DNA from: Pseudomonadota bacterium
Lineage (GTDB): Bacteria > Desulfobacterota > BSN033 > G020346125
NCBI GenBank assembly: GCA_030673585.1
Contig: DAOVIU010000003.1
Location: 1-14,074, forward strand
Reading direction: 5' to 3'
DNA: 14,074 bases
A program made the translations under genes and the position numbers. Numbering within the stretch: the first letter of the stretch is position 1; each line of letters opens with the position of its first letter. Under the pieces are notes generated by a model. The model was given only the letters and a program-made list of their open reading frames with translations, had not been told where the DNA came from and did not search any database. Below are positions 1-6,783 of this stretch, one piece after another.

Positions 1-387
1 CGTACTACCGGTCAAAGGCCTGTCAAGACCCTTTGAGAAGGAATCTCCCAGGCCGGCTATATGACACCACATCTCCAGGTAGACTTGGCCTTCTACGTGT
101 GCCGTACGGAGTCGAGCCTGATAGATTAGGCGTGCGTTCTCTGCGTCGATGTCCCCTGTCTCAAATAAGCGAATGACGGTAGGCTTAATCGATGTAATTC
201 TCAAAGAGCCATTGCCATCACTTGTGATATCCTTATCAATTCGGACGCCAGCCCGCGTAATAATTCCGTCAATGCCGTCAATGGGAAAATGTCTGAGCTC
301 GATCACCTGGTTAGACGGGTTAGAACAACTGACCAGGACAAGTATCAATCCAAGACATCCCCACAAAGCCAAACCTCTCGTACTCAT
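1..387 (-). CDS. Putative outer-membrane lipoprotein, N-terminal part (runs off left edge)
   Basis: The reverse strand reads from an ATG at 387 through 129 open codons to the window edge, so the C-terminus is missing. GGAGG at 396-400 lies 8 nt upstream, a well-spaced ribosome site that fixes the start. The N-terminus is a lipoprotein signal: a hydrophobic stretch (residues 6-19) ends in the lipobox LVSC, with Cys21 as the predicted lipidated residue followed by Ser, so the mature protein is probably anchored in a membrane facing the periplasm. The mature part (about residues 48-129) reads as beta-rich and includes GQVYLEMWCHIAGLGDSFSK. I recall similar segments in small uncharacterised proteobacterial proteins where a carbohydrate-binding-like fold follows, but cannot name the family. 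Function unknown. No partner gene is visible on this side. Confidence 0.8.
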   Translation of the reverse strand, partial: MSTRGLALWGCLGLILVLVSCSNPSNQVIELRHFPIDGIDGIITRAGVRIDKDITSDGNGSLRITSIKPTVIRLFETGDIDAENARLIYQARLRTAHVEGQVYLEMWCHIAGLGDSFSKGLDRPLTGST

Positions 388-919
388 ACCTCTTGCCTCC
401 TTTCTCCCCTCGGGCGATTATGGTCGAGGCTACCATGAAATGGTTGCTAAGTGCCGGCGTATTCCGACTAAAGCAGTGAAAAAATGCTAAACATTCCGTT
501 TACTATTCTGACCTCATAATGCGATTTGTCAAATTCCATTGTCGAAATCCCCGCAAAAGTCGCTCTTCGCGACTCACAATATTTTTTCGACCATTCTAAA
601 GCTCGCTTCACTGCAAATCTAAAACTCGCCCTCCGGTCCCGGACTCTGGGATTGCGGTTCTGCAGTGTTGCAGTGCTGCAGTTATGCGGTCAAAAGATGG
701 TGCTGCAGTGTTGCAGTTCTGCAGTGTTGCGGTCAAATAGAAATCCCTCTATTGTTGCAGTACCGGATGAATTCGGGCGAAGAGCCTCTTTTTTGGGAAT
801 CCCTTTTTTTTCGCCAAGGACTTCCGCCGCTTGCATTAGCGATAATTCTTGACCGGGTTTTTGATTTCGGATTAGAGTGAGTCTTGGGAAAATTCTCAGA
901 TTCGGGGGGAATAGGGGAA
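388..919. other. 532-nt gene-free stretch with an octamer repeat
   Basis: Between the divergent lipoprotein and nitroreductase genes I see no credible gene. Both strands carry short open frames, but those at 526-852 and 665-880 translate mainly the short tandem repeat and give low-complexity Leu/Cys/Ser peptides. The stretch holds the lipoprotein ribosome site (396-400), the repeat block (653-735), and two T-runs around a GGGAATCCC core (about 790-809) with too short a stem for a terminator. A TTGACC at 849-854 could be a -35 box for the nitroreductase, but no good -10 follows at the right distance. Confidence 0.6.
653..735. repeat. Octanucleotide tandem repeat TGCRGTNN (5 + 4 units)
   Basis: Five uninterrupted octamers start at 653, 661, 669, 677 and 685 (TGCGGTTC, TGCAGTGT, TGCAGTGC, TGCAGTTA, TGCGGTCA). 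After an 11-nt break, four more start at 704, 712, 720 and 728 (TGCAGTGT, TGCAGTTC, TGCAGTGT, TGCGGTCA). Both blocks end in TGCGGTCA followed by AA. Seen another way, 660-695 and 703-738 are direct repeats of about 36 nt with a 43-nt period and four mismatches, and CTGCAG occurs at 660, 676, 703 and 719. A lone TGCAGTAC lies just downstream near 756. The repeat is not in a credible gene. It may be a microsatellite-like element dispersed in this lineage; function unknown. Confidence 0.85.
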
Positions 920-1474
920 ATGGGAACCGTGATGGAGACTATTGTCAAGAGGTACAGCGTCAGGGGATACCAGGACAAGCCGGTGGAGAGGGAAAAGATT
1001 CTCCAAATCGTTGAGGCGGCGCGGTTGGCCCCTTCAACCAGCAATGTCCAGCCGTGGCGGTTCGTCGTCGTGGAAGATCCAAGGTTGAGGGACGCCCTCG
1101 CGGAGAAGGGGATGGGAATAGTAGTTCCCAATCGGTGGGCCAGAGAAGCCCCGGTCATCATCGTCATGTGCGCCCACCTGGATTGGATTGTCCATCGATT
1201 GGGCGCCAAGGCGGCGGACCTCCAATATTACCTCCTGGATATCGGGATTGCAGGGGAGCACATGGTATTGACGGCCACGGAGCTGGGGCTGGGTAGCTGC
1301 TGGATCGGCTGGTTTAGGGCAAAGGCCATCAAAAACATCCTGAACATCCCCAAGGGATGGAAAATCGCAGCTCTGCTGACCCTGGGCTACCCTAAGGAGG
1401 AAGAGGCTCCTAAACCCAGGACGAGGCTCGACCTTGATGAGATTCTCTTCTTCAATAGATTTGGGGGTTCATGA
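920..1474 (+). CDS. Nitroreductase-family FMN oxidoreductase
   Basis: The 184-residue product fits the usual size of nitroreductase-superfamily enzymes, which use FMN and NAD(P)H to reduce nitro groups, quinones or other electron-poor substrates in the cytoplasm. Residues 10-17 (KRYSVRGY) and 37-46 (APSTSNVQPW) match the conserved FMN-contact segments near the N-terminus. Residues 109-130 carry the late helix and the Gly-rich GLGSCWIG motif that precedes the second flavin contact. The start is uncertain. The frame is open from TTG at 884, but ATG at 920 has a G-rich ribosome site at 904-910, and ATG at 932 would give the more typical N-terminus METIVKRYSVR. The gene stands alone, divergent from the lipoprotein and convergent with the transporter, 25 nt from its stop. 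The physiological substrate cannot be told from the sequence. Confidence 0.9.
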   Translation: MGTVMETIVKRYSVRGYQDKPVEREKILQIVEAARLAPSTSNVQPWRFVVVEDPRLRDALAEKGMGIVVPNRWAREAPVIIVMCAHLDWIVHRLGAKAADLQYYLLDIGIAGEHMVLTATELGLGSCWIGWFRAKAIKNILNIPKGWKIAALLTLGYPKEEEAPKPRTRLDLDEILFFNRFGGS

Positions 1475-1499
1475 GACATCCCTGGAAAAGCCCGGGAGC

Positions 1500-2396
1500 C
1501 TATCCCTTCTCGGCTTGCAAGAGAATAATGGCGGTAATGACAGAAATCCCCCCGACGATTTGAAGGAAAAAGAGGCTTTCTCCCAGGAATAGATAGGAGA
1601 CCACACCGGCAACAATGGGCTCCAGGATGCTGGTGATGCTTGCTCGAGTTGCCCTGATATATTTTATTCCTTGAAAGAAGAGGCCGAAGGGGATAGCAGT
1701 TCCCACGATGGTAACATAGAGGAAATAGGGCCACTTCGACAACGGAAAGCCTTGCTGGGAGGCCTCCCAAGGGGTGACGAAGAGGGCCCAAAAGAGGGCA
1801 ATGAAGCCAAAGGCATAGACCACCATGGTCCAAGGGCTATAACGCTTTACGCCCCATTCCCCGTAAAGGGTGTAGAAGGCGTAAAAGAGGGCGGCGATAA
1901 GGCCACAGGTCAATCCCACCGCATTCAGCTTCAAGAGCTCGGGATTGTACCCTCCCACCATGAAAAAACACCCCCAAAAGGCCAAAGCCAGGGAGACAAC
2001 CTTGACTCGGGTCAACGGCTCTCCCTGAAAGGAGACGGCGAAGATGGTGATGAAGACGGGGCCCGTGTATTGAAGAAGAACGGCGGTGGCGACATTCGTT
2101 TTGGTGAGCGTGGTGAAATACATGAAATTGACCATGCCCATCCCACCGACACCAAAGGTCGCCATGAAAAGGAGGTCCTTTTTCGAGAATTTGATGAGCT
2201 CCTTCTTGAAGATAGCCAATGCGGTGAAAAGAATGAGAAAGGCGAGGGCAGACCTGATTTGAACCAGCATGGAGGGCGAAACGCCGTGGCTAAAGAGGTA
2301 CTTCGCCACCACGCCGTTTATTCCCCACATGGTTGTGGCCAGGATGACGAGGAGATAGCCCTTCCATTGGTTTGATGGGTAATTCCCGGCTGCCAT
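1500..2396 (-). CDS. EamA/DMT-family transporter
   Basis: This 298-residue, strongly hydrophobic protein has about ten predicted membrane helices in two similar halves, the standard EamA (DUF6) duplication of the drug/metabolite transporter superfamily. The first half ends its motif with LLQYTGPVFITIFAV and a GE pair. The second half repeats it with SILEPIVAGVVSYLFLGE. It sits in the inner membrane. Family members mostly export amino acids or other small metabolites; a few import them. The gene begins 6 nt after the stop of the hydantoinase frame, so it is very probably co-transcribed with it and with the N-carbamoyl amidohydrolase. That suggests cargo such as hydantoins, N-carbamoyl amino acids or the amino acids released. 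The ribosome site is weak (AAAGAGAT), fitting translational coupling. The substrate is inferred from context only. Confidence 0.92.
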   Translation of the reverse strand: MAAGNYPSNQWKGYLLVILATTMWGINGVVAKYLFSHGVSPSMLVQIRSALAFLILFTALAIFKKELIKFSKKDLLFMATFGVGGMGMVNFMYFTTLTKTNVATAVLLQYTGPVFITIFAVSFQGEPLTRVKVVSLALAFWGCFFMVGGYNPELLKLNAVGLTCGLIAALFYAFYTLYGEWGVKRYSPWTMVVYAFGFIALFWALFVTPWEASQQGFPLSKWPYFLYVTIVGTAIPFGLFFQGIKYIRATRASITSILEPIVAGVVSYLFLGESLFFLQIVGGISVITAIILLQAEKG

Positions 2397-2402
2397 GAGC
2401 CA

Positions 2403-3521
2403 TTATCTCTTTGGAACGCTTCTATTCAAGTAAATCCCATATCCCGGTTCCGCTGTGATTTGGCCGTTATTCATTACCACCTGGCCCCGTACAATCGTCA
2501 TAACCGGCCAACCCTTTAGCTTCAGTCCTTCAAATAGGGAGTAATCACATGCTGATTTCAAATCCCCTACGGTAACCTCTTTCTCGAGATCCAGATCGAC
2601 AATGGTGAAATCGGCATCCGATCCGATTTCTATCGTTCCTTTCCCAGGATATAAATTGAATATTTTCGCCGTGTTACAGTTCATATCGGCAATTCTCTCG
2701 ATTCCAAATCTCCCCTTATCTACCCCTTGGCTGAGAAGTATTGGAAGGGTGGTTGCAAGACCGGGGAATCCATTAGCGGCTTCCCATATGGTACCGATCT
2801 TCTTTTCCTTCTTTCGGGCTACATGGTCAGAGGTCACACAATCAATCGTTCCATCCGTCACCCCCTTCCAAAGGGCTTCCACGTCATTTTGGTCCTTGAG
2901 GGGTGGATTTACCTTTCCGAGGCTTCCCAAACCGGACTCCGCATGGAACATCAGGTAGTGGGGACAGGTTTCACAATAGACTTTTCTGTTTCTTCGCTTG
3001 TAATCACGAATCACGTCCAAACCGTCCTTTGTAGTAACATGCACGATATAGACCGAACAGTTGGCGATTTCCGCATAGAATAGGGCTCGTTGAATAGCCT
3101 CCACCTCGATGAAATGAGGTCTCGAATCGGTCCAGGCCATTAAATCATCGCGCCCCTCCGCTATCAGCCTATCCCTTAACCTCCAGACTACTTCAATGTT
3201 CTCAGCATGTACCACCGCACATGATCCGGGATAATGAGATAGGGCAACGAAGCAATCAAACATAAAACCATCGTCGATTCCCTCCACGCCCAGGTATTTG
3301 CCCTCTTCCCCTCGGAAATTCATAAAGAATTTGAAGGAGGATACCCCGAATTCCTCAATATATTTGGGAAGTTCTTTCAGATGGATATCGTTCATGAGGC
3401 CGAAATGGAGGGCAAAATCAACAACTGATCTCTGCTCCCCCACGCGTTTTTCGTTCTTGAAATGATCACCGTAGGAATCCGTGCAATTGGTGTAACTCAT
3501 CATCGTGGTGATTCCCCCCAC
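2403..3521 (-). CDS. C-terminal fragment of the hydantoinase (372 aa)
   Basis: This is the longest open piece after the in-frame TAA, counted from a GTG at 3521; the reading frame is in fact open from 3554. It contains most of the TIM barrel: the lysine that is carboxylated in the family (Lys64 here), His105, His161 and the active-site Asp232, then the C-terminal strands returning to the beta-sandwich (DADFTIVDLDLEKEVTVGDL). The GTG has no convincing ribosome site, and it falls in the middle of a conserved helix (SAAVGGITTMM), so it is unlikely to be a natural start. Without the HTH motif of the upstream fragment the binuclear metal site is incomplete. Restart of translation is possible but would be expected to give an inactive product. 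Confidence 0.8.
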   Translation of the reverse strand: MGGITTMMSYTNCTDSYGDHFKNEKRVGEQRSVVDFALHFGLMNDIHLKELPKYIEEFGVSSFKFFMNFRGEEGKYLGVEGIDDGFMFDCFVALSHYPGSCAVVHAENIEVVWRLRDRLIAEGRDDLMAWTDSRPHFIEVEAIQRALFYAEIANCSVYIVHVTTKDGLDVIRDYKRRNRKVYCETCPHYLMFHAESGLGSLGKVNPPLKDQNDVEALWKGVTDGTIDCVTSDHVARKKEKKIGTIWEAANGFPGLATTLPILLSQGVDKGRFGIERIADMNCNTAKIFNLYPGKGTIEIGSDADFTIVDLDLEKEVTVGDLKSACDYSLFEGLKLKGWPVMTIVRGQVVMNNGQITAEPGYGIYLNRSVPKR

Positions 3522-3554
3522 AGCAGCCGATCTCGACTCGGATTCATATTCGTT

Positions 3555-3776
3555 TTAAATAGGGGAGCCTAACCCCATGTGGGTGTGAGAATCAATCATT
3601 CCCGGGAGGACGACTTTCCCACCGACATCAATCACGTTCTCCGCTTTTAACTCCCCCGGATCGGCATACATGCCGACGACCTCACCCCCTTTGACGCCAA
3701 TATCGGCTCGTGTGATCCCCCCATAGGGAAATACAACTCGCCCGTTTTTTACCAATAGATCTAGATTCATGGTCAT
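3555..3776 (-). CDS. N-terminal fragment of the hydantoinase (73 aa)
   Basis: The fragment starts at ATG 3776 behind a purine-rich AGAGGGGGGG ribosome site, 46 nt after the stop of the N-carbamoyl amidohydrolase gene. It holds the small beta-sandwich strand pair typical of amidohydrolases (LLVKNGRVVFP, then VIDVGGKVVLPGMID) and the first metal motif HTH (residues 64-66), and ends at TAA ten residues after the HTH begins. An alternative ATG lies two codons downstream at 3770. On its own it lacks almost the whole TIM barrel and cannot be a working enzyme. It is best read as the head of the interrupted gene. Confidence 0.8.
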   Translation of the reverse strand: MTMNLDLLVKNGRVVFPYGGITRADIGVKGGEVVGMYADPGELKAENVIDVGGKVVLPGMIDSHTHMGLGSPI

Positions 3777-3822
3777 TCCCCCCCTCTGTCTTATCCCAAA
3801 GCCTTTCGAGCAAACGCTACCA

Positions 3823-4719
3823 TTACCTTTGGATTAATCTCCCATATTCGGAGGGCCTCCGGTCTCGCCAAAAGGGAAGGGCTTTCTGGGCCCTATGGAC
3901 TTCATCGATATCCACTTTTGCCATGACGACTTCCCACTTATCAGGAGAACCAGTGGTAATCGTCTCCCCCAGGGGATTGATAATTAAACTCCTTCCCATA
4001 TTGTTACGGACGATACCCTTACCAAAAGGGGTATCAACCAGCTCTTCGCCCGCCTTATTGGGAACGACCACAAATACGCCATTTTCGTACGCTCTGGCCC
4101 GTTCCGGAAGACCCCAGGTTTCAAACCGTCCCTTAATGTCTCCGTAGGTTGCAGCACAGGTGGGCATGAAAATCATCTCTGCCCCATCCAAGGCGAGAAT
4201 CCGGCTTCCCTCGGGGAATTTCCTGTCGTAGCATATTTGTATTCCCACCTTGCCGTATTGGGTATCGAATACCGGGAAACCCAAGTTCCCGGGCTTGAAA
4301 TACAATTTCTCGTAAGTGCCAGTACCACCCTTTTCAGGTGACGGGAATACGCTGGGGAGGGTGACCTTGCGATATTTACCCAGGATGGTTCCATCAGCGT
4401 CTGCAATGACGGAGGAATTGTAATAGTCAATGCCGTCCTTTTCCGCAAAGGGGAGGATCAAAACCATTTCATATCTCTTTGCGGTCTCGAACAGGGGATT
4501 GAGGAATTCGTTCGGAAACTCCAGAAAAAACCTTTCGTAATCGGGAGAAAGGGTTGGGGGGAAAAAGGGGGCCACGCATATCTCCGTAAAGCACAGGATA
4601 TTCACCCCTTTATCACCAGCCTCCTTGAGCAAATCATGTAATTTCCCCACATTTTTTTTGAGATCCGTTGTTATTCCCGGCCCTACCTGACCTGCTGCTA
4701 TGGTAACGCCTCTTTCCAT
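3823..4719 (-). CDS. Carbon-nitrogen hydrolase, probable N-carbamoyl amino acid amidohydrolase
   Basis: This 298-residue protein belongs to the nitrilase superfamily. The catalytic triad is intact: Glu46 (CFTEICVAP), Lys118 (GKYRKVTLP) and the nucleophile Cys163 (GIQICYDRKFPE). The KVTLPSVFPS segment and the PFWRDRRPSEYG tail resemble N-carbamoyl-D-amino acid amidohydrolases and beta-ureidopropionases, which split N-carbamoyl amino acids into amino acid, CO2 and ammonia in the cytoplasm. That is the step after the hydantoinase encoded next, 46 nt downstream, so the pair forms a recognisable ureide pathway. ATG 4719 follows AAGGAGG with good spacing and is the first gene of its transcript, behind a terminator of the upstream gene. 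A biosynthetic amidase or omega-amidase role is possible, but the neighbour favours N-carbamoyl substrates. Whether it prefers D, L or beta isomers is not visible. Confidence 0.88.
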   Translation of the reverse strand: MERGVTIAAGQVGPGITTDLKKNVGKLHDLLKEAGDKGVNILCFTEICVAPFFPPTLSPDYERFFLEFPNEFLNPLFETAKRYEMVLILPFAEKDGIDYYNSSVIADADGTILGKYRKVTLPSVFPSPEKGGTGTYEKLYFKPGNLGFPVFDTQYGKVGIQICYDRKFPEGSRILALDGAEMIFMPTCAATYGDIKGRFETWGLPERARAYENGVFVVVPNKAGEELVDTPFGKGIVRNNMGRSLIINPLGETITTGSPDKWEVVMAKVDIDEVHRAQKALPFWRDRRPSEYGRLIQR

Positions 4720-4855
4720 CTCTCCCTCCTTACTATTTGGGATTAGGGTTTGGTAGCTTTCTTAGGGTGATGTCGCGGGTTCCCGACAAAAATCCGACTC
4801 GATCCCCTCGATGGGTATGCGGCCCAATGCAAAAACTATGATAATCCCTTCCAGG

Positions 4856-4890
4856 AAAAAAGGGAGCCTCGGAATCATCCCGAAGCTCCC
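4856..4890 (-). terminator. Rho-independent terminator after the opine dehydrogenase gene
   Basis: On the minus strand an 11-bp stem (4890-4880 with 4872-4862) closes a 7-nt loop and is followed by six T (4861-4856). As RNA the only non-Watson-Crick position is a G-U pair. It lies 62 nt past the stop at 4952 and ends transcripts from the opine dehydrogenase gene, so the amidohydrolase gene must have its own promoter between about 4720 and 4855. Confidence 0.9.
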
Positions 4891-4913
4891 CTACTTGGCT
4901 AAACCATGAGAAA

Positions 4914-4933
4914 GCCCCTTCCTTGCAAGGGGC
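4914..4933 (-). terminator. Second, weaker hairpin after the opine dehydrogenase gene
   Basis: A 7-bp stem (GCCCCTT at 4914-4920 with AAGGGGC at 4927-4933) and a 6-nt loop lie 18 nt past the stop codon, followed on the minus strand by only TTTCTC. It may stabilise the mRNA 3' end or act as a partial terminator ahead of the strong one at 4856-4890. Confidence 0.35.
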
Positions 4934-4951
4934 AATTTTGCTGAGGCGGTC

Positions 4952-6046
4952 TCATCCTTCTCTCAAATATTCTTCTATCTCTTCCTTAGTCATATCCCCC
5001 AACCCCAGCTTTTCCAACGTCATTCCCTCTTTCCGGTAATCAGCCCCATTCAGAACCGATGCCAACTGTATTATCGCGTCAACGGTTGGTGTTGGCACAT
5101 TGAAACGCTCGCCAATGGATGATATCAAAACAAGCCCATACGGTACATCTTCGGTGATAAATCTGCTCGTCAGCTCAGATGGTGCAATTGTACCCCTGTA
5201 AATGAGATTCGTAGTGACAATCTCGTTCAATTCTCCCGTCTCTTCCCTGTACCGCCCCCCGTAATACTCCTCAAAAAGTTGCTCTATGGTGGGGAGGTTA
5301 AGGCCTAACGATCTTCCAACTTCCAGTTTCTCTTGATCCACGATCTTTACGACCTTGGTAATCGATTTGGTATGCCCCTCCCAGTAGAACTTGAAGTCAA
5401 TGTTGGATTCAACCCTTCCCGCGTTCAACACCATGGGGCCGATATGAAGCTGGTGATTGAAATTGCTCAGGGTGGTGGCAAGGGCATTTTTTTCCGGTTT
5501 GTATCCCTTGTACATGGTCTTCAGAGTATCAACAACCTCTTTCGCATTGTTCGCAGGCATCGTTGATACCTGCATTTCATGCTTGACCCCAGCTATATCT
5601 ATCTGGGCGGGGCCGATGAGCTTGCAGAGATACAACAGACAGGCCATCCCAGCGAGGATGACTTTCTTCTCCATTCCCTTCTCTTTTAATCGATTGTACC
5701 ATCGAATTGTCGCGCCATTGTCCGGGCTAAATAGGATTATCTGGCCTTCCTTCACGTGGGGAAGACATTCATTCATCATGTGATCTTGGGCAAATGCCGG
5801 AACCGGTATGATGATAACGTCTGCTCCCTTGACCACTTCTTCCATATTCGTTGAAACAACACCTATTTTTGCGAAGCCGCACCTATCCCCGAATGCCTCT
5901 ATGCCTCCCTTTGCGTGGATGGGTTCGAGATTGCGCTTGAACTGTGGCGCTTCATAAAGCCTCACCTCAAATCCGTCCATGACCAGGTGGGCACAAAAAG
6001 CATGTCCTCCGTTTCCAGCTCCTAAAACTGCTACTTTTCTTATCAT
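4952..6046 (-). CDS. NAD(P)-dependent opine (octopine/nopaline) dehydrogenase family protein
   Basis: The 364-residue protein opens with a dinucleotide-binding fold (VAVLGAGNGGHAF, residues 5-17, GxGxxG) and a Glu (LYEAP) at the end of the second strand. From about residue 180 it has the all-helical domain of the octopine/nopaline dehydrogenase family, including the conserved NFNHQLHIGP segment, whose His is the expected catalytic residue, and RFITEDVPYGLV near the C-terminus. Such enzymes reductively join an amino acid and a 2-oxo acid, or run the reverse oxidation, in the cytoplasm. The frame is open from 6076, but ATG 6046 has GGAGG (6055-6059) exactly 8 nt upstream and starts right before the Rossmann strand, so I chose it. 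The gene has its own terminator and a perfect -35 box upstream, so it is a single-gene unit. The substrate is unknown. Confidence 0.9.
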   Translation of the reverse strand: MIRKVAVLGAGNGGHAFCAHLVMDGFEVRLYEAPQFKRNLEPIHAKGGIEAFGDRCGFAKIGVVSTNMEEVVKGADVIIIPVPAFAQDHMMNECLPHVKEGQIILFSPDNGATIRWYNRLKEKGMEKKVILAGMACLLYLCKLIGPAQIDIAGVKHEMQVSTMPANNAKEVVDTLKTMYKGYKPEKNALATTLSNFNHQLHIGPMVLNAGRVESNIDFKFYWEGHTKSITKVVKIVDQEKLEVGRSLGLNLPTIEQLFEEYYGGRYREETGELNEIVTTNLIYRGTIAPSELTSRFITEDVPYGLVLISSIGERFNVPTPTVDAIIQLASVLNGADYRKEGMTLEKLGLGDMTKEEIEEYLREG

Positions 6047-6171
6047 TTTCTCAACCTCCAGAGTTTTTAAAATCACAAGATGGCGAGCCAGTTAACGGGA
6101 CCCGCTTACCCGCTTCAAGCCATAACCTGGGTTAGATGTTTTTTTCCCTCAGTGACGAGGAGCTTTTCGGC

Positions 6172-6199
6172 TATTAACAGATGCGAGAGATCCTGTCAA
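6172..6199 (-). promoter_or_regulatory. Candidate sigma-70-type promoter of the opine dehydrogenase gene
   Basis: A perfect -35 TTGACA (6199-6194) is followed by a weak -10: GTTAAT at a 15-nt spacing or TTAATA at 16 nt. It lies between the DUF5658 stop (6205) and the opine dehydrogenase start, leaving a leader of about 115 nt. The -35 is convincing, the -10 is not. Confidence 0.4.
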
Positions 6200-6204
6200 G
6201 CATT

Positions 6205-6645
6205 TCATCTCCCGAGGATTAAGAAAACGTGGTTGGCAAAAACGGTGAGGTAGAAGAAGAGGATGCATACGATGATGGTTCTGGAGAGGAGCAGGCTCTT
6301 GTAAATGCAAAGGAGGATGAGGCCCAACGCGGTTAAGGTGTACTTGATGATAAAGAAATATGTGTTTCCATAGCCCATGAGGAAATCCATGAGGGGGTTG
6401 ATTTCTCGGGCTCCCCTTTCAACGTGGAAGATCGTGAAATAGGCGTCGAGAACGGAAAGCAGGATAATGAGAAGCAGGGCGAGGAGCAGGTAATGGCCGT
6501 AGAGGTCGACGTATATGTGGGTTTTCCGATCCGTCTTTCTCCGAATGGATCGGCGGCGACCGAGGAACACATACGTGCTGAATGGGCTCGTTGGCCTTTG
6601 TCGTCGATCCCTTACTGCTCGCCTATCCTTTTCTCCCTGAACCAT
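6205..6645 (-). CDS. DUF5658-family small membrane protein
   Basis: This 146-residue protein has an Arg-rich cytoplasmic head (residues 1-45, DRRQRPTSPFSTYVFLGRRR then IRRKTDR), followed by three predicted membrane helices at roughly 50-70, 92-113 and 120-143. The linker after helix 1 carries LDAYFTIFHVERGAREINPL, the signature I associate with DUF5658 proteins (Asp in helix 1, then a conserved E-x-NP). No biochemical role is established for the family to my knowledge. The basic head resembles leaders of PilZ-linked deltaproteobacterial proteins, but no PilZ domain is present here. ATG 6645 follows GAGGGG (6650-6655). It lies 138 nt after the Cys-rich gene on the same strand, with possible sigma-54 and sigma-28-like signals in that gap. 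Confidence 0.85.
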   Translation of the reverse strand: MVQGEKDRRAVRDRRQRPTSPFSTYVFLGRRRSIRRKTDRKTHIYVDLYGHYLLLALLLIILLSVLDAYFTIFHVERGAREINPLMDFLMGYGNTYFFIIKYTLTALGLILLCIYKSLLLSRTIIVCILFFYLTVFANHVFLILGR

Positions 6646-6666
6646 GATTCCCCTCGTGGGCTTTTC

Positions 6667-6683
6667 TGCAAAAACGATTCCAA
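6667..6683 (-). promoter_or_regulatory. Possible sigma-54 promoter before the DUF5658 gene
   Basis: The minus strand reads TTGGAATCGTTTTTGCA. It has the invariant GG (6681-6680) and GC (6669-6668) exactly 10 nt apart, and the downstream box TTGCA is perfect. Transcription would begin near 6656, leaving a leader of about 12 nt with the GAGGGG ribosome site almost at the mRNA 5' end, which is tight. No enhancer-binding regulator is in the window. Confidence 0.3.
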
Positions 6684-6722
6684 GCGAGCCGAAGACCCCT
6701 TCAGAAACGTGCCATTGAGCTA

Positions 6723-6747
6723 CTATCGGTTAATATCGGGAGGTTTA
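6723..6747 (-). promoter_or_regulatory. Sigma-28-like motif (TAAA-N14-CCGATAG) before the DUF5658 gene
   Basis: On the minus strand TAAA (6747-6744) is followed after 14 nt by CCGATAG (6729-6723), and a second CCGATA sits 10 nt earlier at 6739-6734. The flagellar sigma-28 consensus is TAAA-N15-GCCGATAA, so the spacing is slightly short. The tandem CCGATA could instead be a regulator site. Weak evidence. Confidence 0.25.
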
Positions 6748-6783
6748 TTGCTTACCTGATCGTACCCATCTTCTCGCATCCCT

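Larger units (their letters stand above)
2403..3776 (-). pseudogene. D-hydantoinase/dihydropyrimidinase-family amidohydrolase interrupted by one in-frame TAA
   Basis: Read as one frame from ATG 3776, this is a 457-codon cyclic amidase of the D-hydantoinase/dihydropyrimidinase/allantoinase family, of normal family length. These enzymes open 5-substituted hydantoins or dihydropyrimidines to N-carbamoyl amino acids using two zinc ions. Codon 74 is TAA (3555-3557). Both sides stay in the same frame and the homology continues straight across. Counting the stop as one codon, the metal ligands are all present: His64 and His66 (SHTHMG), the carboxylated Lys149 (SSFKFFM), His190 (VVHAEN), His246 (IVHVTT) and Asp317 (TSDH). 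This spacing matches characterised D-hydantoinases closely. The split puts HxH on one fragment and the other ligands on the other, so neither fragment alone should be active. It may be a recent nonsense mutation or a base-call error. Confidence 0.85.

Noticed and set aside
849..877. TTGACC as -35 of a nitroreductase promoter
   Set aside because: The bases at the -10 distance (TTAGAG) match only two of six consensus positions.
526..880. Overlapping frames giving Cys/Leu/Ser-rich small proteins
   Set aside because: They are translations of the TGCRGTNN octamer repeat and flanking non-coding DNA, with no ribosome site and no protein-like composition outside the repeat.
1671..2375. A 234-codon open frame on the plus strand
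   Set aside because: It is antisense to the EamA transporter. Its charged Gly/Glu/His composition is the expected mirror of hydrophobic codons.
3555..3557. TAA reassigned to an amino acid in this organism
   Set aside because: TAA ends several other intact genes here (the transport-operon genes at 2403 and 3823, the deacetylase at 9142), and known Sec and Pyl recoding use TGA and TAG.
6709..6715. TGGCACG on the minus strand as a sigma-54 -24 box
   Set aside because: The -12 position at the fixed distance reads AA, not GC, so the element is incomplete. The site at 6667-6683 fits better.
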